Assembly (NCBI GenBank): GCA_031826515.1
Contig: CP134536.1
Coordinates: forward strand, 2,486,501-2,550,500
Direction of reading: 5' to 3'
Length of the DNA stretch: 64,000 bases
Source of the DNA: Flavobacteriaceae bacterium HL-DH10
GTDB taxonomy: Bacteria; Bacteroidota; Bacteroidia; Flavobacteriales; Flavobacteriaceae
The notes beneath the pieces are model-generated. The model was not told the origin of the DNA, did not search any database, and was given only the letters and a program-made list of their open reading frames with translations. Positions 7,832 through 17,414 of this stretch are shown one piece after another (within the stretch, counting starts at the first letter, position 1; each line of letters begins with the position of its first letter). The position numbers and the translations under genes are program-made.

Positions 7832-9016
7832 TTAGCTAACGGCTTCTTTAATACGTTTAATAGCTTCAATAATTTGTTCTTGAGAAGCGGCGTAAGAAAT
7901 ACGAATACAATCTGGATTTCCAAAAGCTTCACCAGTAACGGTTGCAACAAGAGCTTCTTCTAATAAGTATAAAGAAAAATCTGTAGCATTATTTATAGTC
8001 TTTCCACGAAGTGTTTTTCCGAAATAATAAGATACATTAGGGAAAACATAAAAAGCACCTTCTGGTGTATTTGATTTAAATCCTTCGACATCATTTAATA
8101 ATCCTAAAATTAAATCGCGACGTACTTTAAACTCGTCAATCATGTATTGAACACGAGAAGGTGATTCGTTTAAAGCTGTGATTACTGCACGTTGCGCTAT
8201 ACAGTTAGCACCACTAGTAATTTGCCCTTGCATTTTGTTACAAGCACGAGCTATTTTTTCTGGTCCACCAATGTAGCCAATACGCCATCCTGTCATTGCA
8301 AATGCTTTAGAAACACCATTTACTGTAATGGTTCTGTCGTACATATCATCAAACTCTGCAATACTTGCATGACCACCAACATAGTTTATATGTTCGTAAA
8401 TTTCATCAGAAACAACATATATGTTTGGGTATTTTGCTAATACATCTGCTAAACCTCTTAATTCTGCTTTACTATAAACAGAACCACTAGGGTTACAAGG
8501 CGAGCTAAACCACATCATTTTTGTATTTGGTGTAATAGCGGCTTCAAGTTGCTCTGGTGTCATTTTAAAATCGGTATCAATAGATGTTTTAACTTCTACA
8601 GGCACACCATCATTTAACTTAACAATATCTGCATAACTTACCCAGTAAGGGCATGGTAAAATAACTTCATCTCCTTTATTAAGCATAACAGCTGCTATAT
8701 TAGCTAAAGCTTGTTTAGCTCCAGTAGATACAACAATTTGAGGTAGTGTATATGTTAAGTTGTTATCACGTTTAAATTTAGTAATAACAGCTTCTTTTAA
8801 CTCTACATAGCCATCAACTGGTGTATACGAGTTATAATCTTCATTGATCGCTTTAATAGCTTCTTCTTTAATAAAGTCGGGAGTGTTAAAATCTGGTTCG
8901 CCTAAGCTTAACCCGATAATATCTTTTCCTTCTCCTCTAAGTTCTCTTGCTTTCGCAGCCATTGCTAAAGTGGCAGACGTAGCCATGTTTAAAATTCTTT
9001 CAGAAAGTAAACTCAT
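7832..9016 (-). CDS. aspC: Pyridoxal phosphate-dependent aspartate aminotransferase (class I)
   Basis: 394 residues, the usual length. The cofactor lysine is Lys237 in NGVSKAFAMTGWRIGY, with the phosphate-binding Arg245 in the same motif. Asn175 (SSPCNPSG) and Asp204 (VVSDEIYEHI) are the residues that hold the PLP ring. The N-terminal GLSLGEPDFNTP is the typical substrate-lid segment of subgroup I-beta aspartate/prephenate aminotransferases. It transfers amino groups between aspartate and 2-oxoglutarate in the cytoplasm. It lies 34 bases behind the desaturase gene in the same direction, so co-transcription is likely. Substrate range (aspartate alone or also prephenate) is not decidable here. 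Confidence 0.93.
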   Translation of the reverse strand: MSLLSERILNMATSATLAMAAKARELRGEGKDIIGLSLGEPDFNTPDFIKEEAIKAINEDYNSYTPVDGYVELKEAVITKFKRDNNLTYTLPQIVVSTGAKQALANIAAVMLNKGDEVILPCPYWVSYADIVKLNDGVPVEVKTSIDTDFKMTPEQLEAAITPNTKMMWFSSPCNPSGSVYSKAELRGLADVLAKYPNIYVVSDEIYEHINYVGGHASIAEFDDMYDRTITVNGVSKAFAMTGWRIGYIGGPEKIARACNKMQGQITSGANCIAQRAVITALNESPSRVQYMIDEFKVRRDLILGLLNDVEGFKSNTPEGAFYVFPNVSYYFGKTLRGKTINNATDFSLYLLEEALVATVTGEAFGNPDCIRISYAASQEQIIEAIKRIKEAVS

Positions 9017-9050
9017 TTTTTTTATTTGTTTATGATGGTATTTGTAAAGT

Positions 9051-10145
9051 TTAGGCTAAACTAGGTTTTTTACCTAGAGCCTTTAATTGGTTATAATGCT
9101 CTGAAACAGCTTTCCAAAATGTTTTGTATTCATTGTATGGTAAGCTAAATTCTTGAGCAGTTTCTTTAACTATTTTTGATATTTTACTGTAATGAACATG
9201 ACTAATATTTGCAAACAAATGGTGTTCTACTTGCCTGTTTAATCCACCTGTATAAAATTCTACTATCCAGCTTTTAGGAGAGAAATTTGATGTGGTAAAT
9301 AATTGGTGAATAGCCCAAGTGTTTTTCATGTTTCCATTTTCGTCTGGAGTAGGCATTTCGGTATTAGGCATTACGTGGGCTAACTGAAATATAACACTTA
9401 AAATAATGCCTGCCGTGTAATGCATAATTAAGAATCCTATTAAAACATGCCACCAAGCAAAACCTAATGATAGTGGTAAAACAACCCAAATAGAATAATA
9501 AATAATTTTTCCTATAATTAATTTAGTCCATTGTGTTGCAGGATGTGGAAGCTTACCATAGGCTAGCTTTCTTTTAAGATAGTTGTATGTTTGTATGAAA
9601 TCGGTAGTAATAGCCCAATTTGCCGTTAATAAACCATATAAAAAGAAGGCATAATATTTTTGGTATTGATGAATTTTAAGCCATTTGGTGTGTTTAGAAA
9701 ATCGAATAATTCTACCTGCATCAATATCTTCATCATGTCCTTGAATATTGGTGTAGGTATGGTGTAATACGTTGTGTTGTACTTTCCAATTGTAGTCGTT
9801 TCCAGCTAAAATATAAATACTACTTCCCATTAATTTGTTAACCCATTTTTTACTTGAAAAAGAGCCGTGGTTAGCATCGTGCATCACATTCATGCCAACA
9901 CCAGCCATTCCAATCCCAACAATTATCATCAATAAAATTTGGGTCCAAGCAGGTAAGTCAATTGTTAATATTAAAACTACAGGAACAATGAGTAAAGCAA
10001 ACATAACAATAGTTTTTATGTAGAGCTTCCAGTTGCCTGTGCGTTTAATATTATTCTCTTTAAAGTAATCATTAACACGCTTATTTAGCGTTTTAAAAAA
10101 TTTGGCTGAGTCCGTTCTTGAAAAGGATAAAGCTTGTTTATTCAT
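9051..10145 (-). CDS. Membrane fatty acid (acyl-CoA/acyl-lipid) desaturase
   Basis: 364 residues with the three histidine boxes of membrane di-iron desaturases: HDANH (89-93), HNVLHH (124-129) and QVEHHLF (about 303-309). Hydrophobic pairs of helices lie at about 45-90 and 170-250. The third box in the form QxxHH places it with the front-end/linoleoyl-CoA-type desaturases rather than stearoyl-CoA types. It would insert a double bond in membrane acyl chains, which in cold marine bacteria keeps membranes fluid. A TATCTTTG -7 promoter element lies upstream at 10199-10206. Position of the double bond is unknown. Confidence 0.9.
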   Translation of the reverse strand: MNKQALSFSRTDSAKFFKTLNKRVNDYFKENNIKRTGNWKLYIKTIVMFALLIVPVVLILTIDLPAWTQILLMIIVGIGMAGVGMNVMHDANHGSFSSKKWVNKLMGSSIYILAGNDYNWKVQHNVLHHTYTNIQGHDEDIDAGRIIRFSKHTKWLKIHQYQKYYAFFLYGLLTANWAITTDFIQTYNYLKRKLAYGKLPHPATQWTKLIIGKIIYYSIWVVLPLSLGFAWWHVLIGFLIMHYTAGIILSVIFQLAHVMPNTEMPTPDENGNMKNTWAIHQLFTTSNFSPKSWIVEFYTGGLNRQVEHHLFANISHVHYSKISKIVKETAQEFSLPYNEYKTFWKAVSEHYNQLKALGKKPSLA

Positions 10146-10198
10146 GCTATTAATTTTAAAAATACATACAGATTATTGTGTCTAAACCATATGCGGCG

Positions 10199-10206
10199 CA
10201 AAGATA
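10199..10206 (-). promoter_or_regulatory. Bacteroidota -7 promoter element for the desaturase gene
   Basis: On the minus strand the sequence TATCTTTG matches the Bacteroidota consensus TAnnTTTG, followed by GCGCC. It lies 54 bases upstream of the desaturase start. No clear -33 TTG was found at the right distance, so the call rests on the -7 box and position alone. Confidence 0.55.
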
Positions 10207-10237
10207 GGTATAAACCAACTTAAGTAATAACGTTTTT

Positions 10238-10271
10238 TTGTAAAAATATGGATATAAAAAGTATATTTTTG
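10238..10271 (+). promoter_or_regulatory. Promoter of rsmG
   Basis: A TTG at 10238-10240 and a TATTTTTG at 10264-10271 form a -33/-7 pair with 23 bases between them, at the long end of the Bacteroidota range. The rsmG start codon follows 17 bases after the -7 box. It is divergent to the desaturase promoter. Confidence 0.6.
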
Positions 10272-10288
10272 TTGAAAATTTAACATTA

Positions 10289-10918
10289 ATGGAACTTGTT
10301 TTAAAATATTTCCCAAATTTAACGAAAGACCAAATTGATAAATTCGAGACATTAGAATCGCTTTATCAAGATTGGAATTTGAAGATTAACGTGGTGTCAA
10401 GAAAAGATATTGACGAGCTTTATTTAAGGCATGTTTTACATTCATTAGGAATTGCTAAAGTTATATCTTTTAAAGATGGAAGTCGTATTTTGGATGTTGG
10501 TACAGGAGGTGGTTTCCCTGGAATACCTTTGGCAATTCTATTTCCCGAATGTAACTTTCACCTGGTGGATAGTATTGCAAAAAAATTAAAAGTAGTTGAT
10601 GAGGTTGTTGAAGGATTAGGATTAACTAACGTTAAAACAACACATAGTCGTGTTGAAGACATTAATGAAACTTATGATTTTATAGTAAGTCGCGCAGTAG
10701 CAGCAATGCCAACATTTGTACATTGGGTAAAAGGGAAGATTGCTAAGCAACAAAATCACGACTTTAAAAATGGAATATTATATTTAAAAGGAGGCGACTT
10801 AACAGAAGAGCTTAAGGATTATAAAACGACTAAGGTTTATAATTTAAATGATTATTTTTCTGAAGATTTTTACGAAACTAAAAAAGTGGTGCATTTACCT
10901 TTAAAATTTAAAGGATAA
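10289..10918 (+). CDS. rsmG: 16S rRNA (guanine(527)-N(7))-methyltransferase RsmG
   Basis: 209 residues, the family's normal length. The SAM-binding motif LDVGTGGGFPGIPLAI is exact for RsmG/GidB. It is preceded by NVVSRKD and LYLRHVLHSL, and VDSIAKKLKVV and FIVSRAVAAM follow in the usual order. The enzyme methylates G527 in 16S rRNA using S-adenosylmethionine, in the cytoplasm; loss gives low-level streptomycin resistance in other bacteria. Its stop codon directly abuts the stop codon of the convergent TPR gene with no base between them. Assignment is very sure. Confidence 0.96.
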   Translation: MELVLKYFPNLTKDQIDKFETLESLYQDWNLKINVVSRKDIDELYLRHVLHSLGIAKVISFKDGSRILDVGTGGGFPGIPLAILFPECNFHLVDSIAKKLKVVDEVVEGLGLTNVKTTHSRVEDINETYDFIVSRAVAAMPTFVHWVKGKIAKQQNHDFKNGILYLKGGDLTEELKDYKTTKVYNLNDYFSEDFYETKKVVHLPLKFKG

Positions 10919-11878
10919 TTACTTCAATTTAATTAATTGATTCATGTTTTCGTTAAAATAGAAATATTGGTTTTGAAACCAGTACGTGTTTTTGTATTGT
11001 TCTATACTTGTAATTGTTTTACCAGGTACTAATATAGCATTTGCTCTATCAAAATTTAGTTTTGCATTAACAACATCATTTGTTTTATTATAGGCTATAG
11101 CGAGACCAAGGTAAGAATCAAAATCTACTGAATCAAATTCTATAGCAGTAGAAAAATCAGAAATAGCATCAATAAATTTCCCTAGAAATAGATTGGATGC
11201 TCCACGATGAAAATAAGCATAAGAATTATTTTTATTAAGCTTTAAAGAGTTATTAAAATCAGAGTTAGCTTCTTTGTAATAATTTATTTCCATTAAAAAC
11301 ACACCTCTGTTATAATATGAATCTGCATTGGGTTCAATCAAAACGGCTGTATTAAAATCTTGTATCGCATTTCGGTAATTTTCTAAAGCTTTATAAGCTG
11401 TAGCTCTTAAAGTATATGCGGTTGAATTATAAGGTACTTTTTTTATAAAACTAGTGAAATCTTTTATGGCATCTTCAAATTCTCCCAAATCAAGTTTAAC
11501 ACAGGCTAAGCTGTAATGTGCATCTAAAAAATTGTTATCTAGTTCCAATGCTTTGGCATAATCATTTTTTGCACCTTCAAAATCTTGCAAACTATATCTG
11601 GAGTTTCCTCTATTATAATAAGAGTCGGCATCTGGTTCGGTTACTATTATTTTTGAGTAATCTACAATAGCTCCGTGGTAATCGCCTAAATCATTTTTAG
11701 CAATTGCTCTATAAAAATAAGCGTCTAGTTTTTGGGGCTCTAATGCTATAGCTTTTGTGAATAATTCAATTTTTTCTTTTAAATCGGTGGTTTTAAGTCC
11801 TTGTCTAAGCAGTTTATTAGCTTGACTAAAACTGATTATTGGAAACACAAGAAGTATTAGAATAATGTTTTTTTTCAT
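10919..11878 (-). CDS. Secreted tetratricopeptide repeat protein
   Basis: 319 residues. A signal peptide (about residues 1-18, ending near SFSQA) is followed by about eight TPR units of 34 residues, each with the typical YFYRAIAKNDLGDYHGAI or YYNRG pattern of A and B helices, and a short C-terminal tail. The repeats fill the protein, so it is a protein-binding scaffold in the periplasm or at the cell surface. Partners cannot be read from sequence. It is convergent with rsmG and faces away from the large T9SS gene. About 300 AT-rich bases upstream hold no gene. Confidence 0.88.
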   Translation of the reverse strand: MKKNIILILLVFPIISFSQANKLLRQGLKTTDLKEKIELFTKAIALEPQKLDAYFYRAIAKNDLGDYHGAIVDYSKIIVTEPDADSYYNRGNSRYSLQDFEGAKNDYAKALELDNNFLDAHYSLACVKLDLGEFEDAIKDFTSFIKKVPYNSTAYTLRATAYKALENYRNAIQDFNTAVLIEPNADSYYNRGVFLMEINYYKEANSDFNNSLKLNKNNSYAYFHRGASNLFLGKFIDAISDFSTAIEFDSVDFDSYLGLAIAYNKTNDVVNAKLNFDRANAILVPGKTITSIEQYKNTYWFQNQYFYFNENMNQLIKLK

Positions 11879-12056
11879 AGTTATAATAGCAACAAATAAT
11901 ATGCCGTTTTATAAGAATAAAGTTAGTGATATTTTTATTAGACTTTTTCTTATTAGAATTAATTTTTTTACATGGACGTAGAGTTTTATTCTATTATATA
12001 ATTTACTTCTTTTTTTAATCATAGTTTTTGTAACAAAATAAAAATTTACGCATTTA

Positions 12057-12099
12057 ATCGAATAAAAATGCTTTTTATCGATAAATTGTATTATGTTTG
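12057..12099 (+). promoter_or_regulatory. Promoter region with hairpin upstream of the large surface protein
   Basis: TATGTTTG at 12092-12099 matches the TAnnTTTG -7 element and lies 83 bases before the start codon. Just upstream (12057-12082) is an imperfect inverted repeat: TCGAATAAAAA facing TTTTTATCGA around a TGC centre. This could be a regulator-binding site or a structured leader, but no regulator can be named. The remaining bases 11879-12056 are AT-rich with nothing else recognisable. Confidence 0.45.
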
Positions 12100-12182
12100 T
12101 CCCGATATTTTAACGAAGTTACTCGTTTCTTAGTTAAAATTTTATGTAATGCTATTAATAATTTATGTTTTAATTAAATATT

Positions 12183-15100
12183 ATGAAAAGATTTTCTCTC
12201 ACAAATCTTTCAAAAACTTTAGTTTTTGTATGCTTCTCACTGATCAGTTATTTTGGTAATTCACAAGATATCGAAGTTAATATTCTAGGTGGTTCAACCG
12301 TTACAGGGGGAGCAAGTATATCTATTTCTTCTGGTAATTCTATTTCTTTTAGAATAACAAACACTAGAACAGATTGTGATAAAGTTAAAATTGAAAGTAT
12401 AAGTCTAACTAACACTACAGATTTTGAGATTTCAACTGATAAAATCCCGACAAATATAGACACAGAAAGCTGTAATGGGAAAACCAAGAAAATTGACTTT
12501 ACTATTACTAATATTAGTGGTAATTGTGGTGCCAGTACAGATATTATTATTGAGGTTAAACAAGATCCAAATTTTACATTTACTTTTTCTATAAATGGAA
12601 ATTCTGAAATTAACGTTTTAGGAGGGACTCCTTCTGCAGATATTCTTGATGGTTCTACCTTAACAAATTCAAGTAATGGAACTTATTTTGGTGTTGTAGA
12701 TGACGGAGCAAGTGTTACGCGTTATTTTGTTATATCTAATACAGGAAGTTGTCCTCTTGATATTATAAATATTACCAATTCACCAACAGATCCGTTACCG
12801 CGTTATGATTTTACTGTGCCTACATATGTCCTACTATCTGATGGTGTAACGTCATCTGGTTTTACCACTAGTATAGACCCAGGTTCTTATGTTATTTTGC
12901 CAGTAACATTTACTGGTCCAGCTGGTGGTTTAGGAACATTAACCTCAACAATAAGTATAACCCACACAGTTAATACTACATTTACGTTTGATGTAAGTGC
13001 AGAAATGTTTAACTATAATATACCTGGACCAGGAGGAGTTACAGCTGATTTTCGACTATGGTTAAAGTCTACTAGAGGCATTACAACATCTGGTTCTAAT
13101 ATCACGGATTGGATTGATATAGGTACCAATGGAAAAGATGCAACTACAGTTTCAGGCAAAGAGCCAACATATTTAGATACAGCAACAGATAATATAAATT
13201 TTAATCCAGTAATAAAGTTTGAAAATGATGGAGGGGCTACAGAACAATATATGTACAACAATGACTCACCTCTAAGTGGGTTTTATAGTGCAGATATATT
13301 TATTGTAATGATTCCAGATGCATCGATGACAAATACTTCTTCAAGAAACACCATTTTTGCTAGTGTTGATTCAGAAACTACCGGGGATATTACTGGAGTT
13401 GGCTTTGGTGATTATTCTACTGAGTTTACAGACGAAACATTGTCTTATAATCAAGATGTTGCAGGGGGTGGAAGTTTTAATGGAGTGGCAGAGTTAAATA
13501 CATCCTATTCTAATGTAGGTATAATAAATATTAGAAATAATACAATAAGTTCTCCAACTGGTCAAGAGATTTTATATAATTCTAATCTTTTATCAACATC
13601 TACAGTGTCTAATGCTTTTACTAATATAGAAGGTAATAAATATTGGATTGGCAAAAATTATGATGGAGTTGGCAACCTAAACGGGAGAGTCGCTGAAATT
13701 TTTACTTTTGGAACACGAGTTGATGCTAGTGGAAGGCAGAAAATAGAATCTTATTTAGCTGTTAAATATGGTATTACTTTAGGAGCCTCGACTGAAGCTC
13801 AAAAAGATTATATTAATTCTTTTGAAACTTCTGTGTGGGATGTGACATTAAACACAGGGTTTAATTATCATGTTGCTGGTATTGGTAGAGATGATAATTC
13901 CGATTTAAATCAAAAACAGTCAAAAACAATAAACACTACAAATGAAGTAACAATTGGGTTAAATGGTGTTTTTGATACTAACAGCGCAAATACGAATGAA
14001 TTTAATGAGGATGGAGATTTTTTAGTTTGGGGTTGTAACAATAGCGCTTATACGGGTTCAAACACTAATACAATTACGATAGCTTCTGGTATTACAACTT
14101 CATTAACACGAATTGATAGGAAATGGAAAATTGTAGAATCTATTGAATCAGGTTCTGGAGGGGATGTTGAAAACGTATATGTCTCAATTCCAATCGATGC
14201 CTTTAATAGTTTTTCAAAAACTACAGATGAAGAATATGTATTAATAGTTGCAGATGACTCAAATTTTTCTGATGGTGATATTATAGATGTTATTCCTTTA
14301 AAGTCTGATGGAGCCGGAAACCTTAATATTTGGTATGATTTTGATGGAACCAAATATTTTACGTTTGGTAAAGCTCCTAAATTATCCGAAAAACATTCAG
14401 TTAGTTTTGCTTCTGGAGATTATATGGTTGGAGGAAATGCGCTTAATTTAAATATTAACGACTTTACCATTTCAGCTTGGATAAAAAATAATGCAGTAAG
14501 TGCGAATCCAAGAACGATTATGTCTAAAGGAAGTAAATTACAACTTAGACTTAATACAAGCAATCAAATAGAAGTTATGGTTGATGATGATTCAACACCT
14601 AGATTTACTTCTTCAATGATGATAAGTGATAGTAAATGGCATCAAATAACTTTTGTTTATATAAGCGGTACTATATTTTTGTATATAGACGGTGTTTTAG
14701 ATAAGTCTGAGCAAAATATTTCTGCGCCGTCTCCAAATTTTAATCGATTTTCAATTGGTGCATTATATATAGATAAAAATACTGTTTCAAACCCATTTTT
14801 AGGAGAAATAGATGAGGTTTATGTTTGGGATCAAGGTTTAAGTGAAAGTGAAGTACGTTATCTTATGAACCAAGAAATAGAAAAGGTTACAGGTGATTAT
14901 GTAAGTGGAAAAACAATTCCAACTACAGCTTCAAGTAATGAAGTGGCAGCCATATCTTGGAGTAAGCTTAAAGCGTATTATGATTTTAATTCGTTTTATG
15001 GAACAACAGTTGAAGGACTGGCTAATGATAGAACCTTTTTGCGAATAAAGTATTTAAATAAAAATAAAATGATTGTTGATTCTCAGACTACTCCATTACC

Positions 15101-17087
15101 TTATATTTCTGCTTCTAATGGCGTTTGGGATGATGATACGACTTGGAGTAATAATGTTGATCAAGTTATACCAAATTCGTTAAGTTTAGATGGTTCTACC
15201 AAAATTGATTGGAATATTGTAACGGTTAGCCATGATATTACTTCTGGCGATAGAGACATTTCGCTTTTAGGTTTAATACAAACAGAAGGAAAGTTAACTA
15301 TTGCAGACCCTGTTGTTACATCTCCGGTTGAAAATAATACAGGTCAAGCATTAACAATTTCTCATTATTTAGAATTAGATGGTGTTATAGATTTAGTAGG
15401 CGAATCTCAATTAATACAAACCGAAGGTAGTATTCTTGATGCAGATAGTGGTGGTTATATAACGCGCGATCAACAAGGGACAGCAAATGCCTTTAATTAT
15501 AATTACTGGTCGTCTTCGGTAGGTCCAATTAGCGGAGATACCTCAACAAGAGGAGTAGGTGTGTCTGCTACAAATACAAATTATACTGTTTCTGGGGTGT
15601 TAAATGATGGAACTGATGCTTCAGCTTATCAAAACCTGATGTTTAGTACAAGTCCTAATGTTGGCATTTCTATTCCCGAATCTGGTATCGCTAAAACAAT
15701 CAGTACCTATTGGTTCTATAAATTTTATGGTGCTACAGATAGCTATAATTCTTGGGCAAAAATAGATGAACTATCTTCTTTACTTCCAGGTGAAGGTTTT
15801 ACAATGAAAGGTGTATTACAAGGGGCTTCGGTAACAGATAATCAGAATTATGTATTTAAAGGTTTGCCTAATAATGGAGATATAACTCTAGCATTGAATA
15901 AAGTATCTGGTACAGGTGATGTTGATAGATTAATAGGGAATCCATATCCATCTGCTATAGATGCAACTGAATTTATATTAGATAACCTTAGTATTGCTGA
16001 TGGTGGAAATAACACTAATGGAACTGTTTTTAACGGCGCATTATATTTTTGGGATCACTTTGGAGAAGAAAACTCACACTACTTAAGTAGTTATGTTGGA
16101 GGTTATGCTACTAGAAATTTAACAGGAGGAGCTGTAGCTATTTCAAATGATAGTAGGATTAACGATAATCTGAGAAAAGGAACCAAAGTGCCAGGGCAAT
16201 ATATATCTGTAAATCAAGGGTTCTTTGTGTCTACTGCTTTAGATGGTTTTGATAATGATAATGGAACTCCAATATTAACAGTTGATGGTGGGGATATTAT
16301 ATTTAAAAATAGTCAACGTGTGTTTGCAAGGGAAGACGGATCAACATCTTTGTTTTTTAAATCTTCAAAAACTAAAAAGACTAATAGTAGTGCGAAAAAG
16401 GATGTGAATGAAACACCAACCATAAAATTAATGTATGATTCTCCATTAGGTTATCACAGGCAAATTGTAGTTGGTTTAAAAGAGAGAGCTTCAAATGCAT
16501 TTGATTTAGGCTATGACGCTTTTATGGCAGATGTAAATGTAGAAGACATGTATTGGGTATTTGATAATAATCAATTTGTTATTCAGGGTGTTAATAATTT
16601 TGAAGAATCTCAAGAACTTGCATTTGGGGTAGTTGTAAAAAAACCTGGTTTAGCATCTATTAAAATTGATGCTCTAGAAAATATTGATGCTAATAAACCT
16701 ATATATATTAGTGATAATGTTACGGGAGAAGTTTCTGAAATAAATAGTAAGCCTTTTGAAGTTTATTTAGAAACAGGGACTTATAATGATAGATTTAAGC
16801 TTGTTTTTCAAAAAAACAACCAATCATTACAGGTTGATGAAGTTGAAAATATTGATAATATATTGGTGTATTTTGATTCAAAAGCTTCGCAATTAAAGAT
16901 TGTTAATAAACAAAGGGGGTACTTGTCTCATGTTAAATTGTATAATATTTTAGGACAAAGTATTGAAGGTTTTGATGTAGATTCATCAAATAACATCTCT
17001 ATTCCTTTGTATGTGAAAGCGGGTGCTTATATTGTGAAATTAGAAACAGAAAATGGTATGGTAAGTAAAAAAATAATTATCGAATAA
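12183..17087 (+). CDS. Large secreted surface protein with LamG domain and T9SS type A sorting domain
   Basis: 1634 residues. A signal peptide (about 1-28) leads to two Ig-like/ASH-type segments (about 30-275, with the choice-of-anchor feature VTRYFVISNTGSCPLDI), then a concanavalin-like module (about 285-530), a beta-rich module with YHVAGIGRDDNSDLNQKQS (about 560-690), a LamG/concanavalin domain (about 737-895) and further beta-rich repeats including GNPYPSAID near 1260. The C-terminal 75 residues (from about 1559) are a T9SS type A sorting domain with LYNILGQ and GAYIVKLETENG. The product should be exported by the type IX system and displayed or released as an adhesin or binding protein. 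No enzyme motif was seen, and the target of the LamG domain is unknown. Confidence 0.9.
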   Translation: MKRFSLTNLSKTLVFVCFSLISYFGNSQDIEVNILGGSTVTGGASISISSGNSISFRITNTRTDCDKVKIESISLTNTTDFEISTDKIPTNIDTESCNGKTKKIDFTITNISGNCGASTDIIIEVKQDPNFTFTFSINGNSEINVLGGTPSADILDGSTLTNSSNGTYFGVVDDGASVTRYFVISNTGSCPLDIINITNSPTDPLPRYDFTVPTYVLLSDGVTSSGFTTSIDPGSYVILPVTFTGPAGGLGTLTSTISITHTVNTTFTFDVSAEMFNYNIPGPGGVTADFRLWLKSTRGITTSGSNITDWIDIGTNGKDATTVSGKEPTYLDTATDNINFNPVIKFENDGGATEQYMYNNDSPLSGFYSADIFIVMIPDASMTNTSSRNTIFASVDSETTGDITGVGFGDYSTEFTDETLSYNQDVAGGGSFNGVAELNTSYSNVGIINIRNNTISSPTGQEILYNSNLLSTSTVSNAFTNIEGNKYWIGKNYDGVGNLNGRVAEIFTFGTRVDASGRQKIESYLAVKYGITLGASTEAQKDYINSFETSVWDVTLNTGFNYHVAGIGRDDNSDLNQKQSKTINTTNEVTIGLNGVFDTNSANTNEFNEDGDFLVWGCNNSAYTGSNTNTITIASGITTSLTRIDRKWKIVESIESGSGGDVENVYVSIPIDAFNSFSKTTDEEYVLIVADDSNFSDGDIIDVIPLKSDGAGNLNIWYDFDGTKYFTFGKAPKLSEKHSVSFASGDYMVGGNALNLNINDFTISAWIKNNAVSANPRTIMSKGSKLQLRLNTSNQIEVMVDDDSTPRFTSSMMISDSKWHQITFVYISGTIFLYIDGVLDKSEQNISAPSPNFNRFSIGALYIDKNTVSNPFLGEIDEVYVWDQGLSESEVRYLMNQEIEKVTGDYVSGKTIPTTASSNEVAAISWSKLKAYYDFNSFYGTTVEGLANDRTFLRIKYLNKNKMIVDSQTTPLPYISASNGVWDDDTTWSNNVDQVIPNSLSLDGSTKIDWNIVTVSHDITSGDRDISLLGLIQTEGKLTIADPVVTSPVENNTGQALTISHYLELDGVIDLVGESQLIQTEGSILDADSGGYITRDQQGTANAFNYNYWSSSVGPISGDTSTRGVGVSATNTNYTVSGVLNDGTDASAYQNLMFSTSPNVGISIPESGIAKTISTYWFYKFYGATDSYNSWAKIDELSSLLPGEGFTMKGVLQGASVTDNQNYVFKGLPNNGDITLALNKVSGTGDVDRLIGNPYPSAIDATEFILDNLSIADGGNNTNGTVFNGALYFWDHFGEENSHYLSSYVGGYATRNLTGGAVAISNDSRINDNLRKGTKVPGQYISVNQGFFVSTALDGFDNDNGTPILTVDGGDIIFKNSQRVFAREDGSTSLFFKSSKTKKTNSSAKKDVNETPTIKLMYDSPLGYHRQIVVGLKERASNAFDLGYDAFMADVNVEDMYWVFDNNQFVIQGVNNFEESQELAFGVVVKKPGLASIKIDALENIDANKPIYISDNVTGEVSEINSKPFEVYLETGTYNDRFKLVFQKNNQSLQVDEVENIDNILVYFDSKASQLKIVNKQRGYLSHVKLYNILGQSIEGFDVDSSNNISIPLYVKAGAYIVKLETENGMVSKKIIIE

Positions 17088-17106
17088 TTAATAATTGCCT
17101 TCCTTC

Positions 17107-17259
17107 CTAATTAGAGTCGTTTTTAATGATGGTTAAAGGTGTTTCTGTATCGCTAGCATAAAAAACAATTATCTCAGCAGGTTTGTTGCTTTTGTTTTCT
17201 CCGTAATGAAACTTATTAGGACTTATTTTGTTAATACACCAGTATGGATAACTAGATGT
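17107..17259 (-). pseudogene. C-terminal fragment of a small cupin-like protein
   Basis: On the minus strand an open stretch between two stops reads TSSYPYWCINKISPNKF, then HYGENKSNKPAEIIVFYASD and ends TPLTIIKNDSN. The order of a beta-strand, His-Tyr-Gly and the AEIIVFYASD strand looks like the end of a cupin barrel, but the N-terminal metal-binding part is absent and no start codon exists. I read it as a gene remnant at the edge of the accessory zone. The family assignment is tentative. Confidence 0.4.
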
Positions 17260-17370
17260 TTATGAACTTTCAATTTGGTGTTTGGGGGAATTGTGTGTTT
17301 TAAAAATGTTGGTTTTTTGTGAGTTTCAGCAAGTTTTATTCTGTTCACGAAGTTAAGCTCATGGGAGCAT

Positions 17371-17411
17371 ACACGAAAGTTTGTAAGAGCGGTTTACTAT
17401 AATTTTCGTGT
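17371..17411. repeat. Hairpin next to the TauE gene end
   Basis: ACACGAAA (17371-17378) pairs with TTTCGTGT (17404-17411) around a 25-base loop. It begins three bases beyond the 3' end of the TauE/SafE gene. There is no T-run, so it is not a classic terminator. A near-repeat CACGAAGTT occurs at 17346. The surrounding bases 17260-17414 look richer in G and C than the core DNA and hold no gene. Confidence 0.4.
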
Positions 17412-17414
17412 CGT

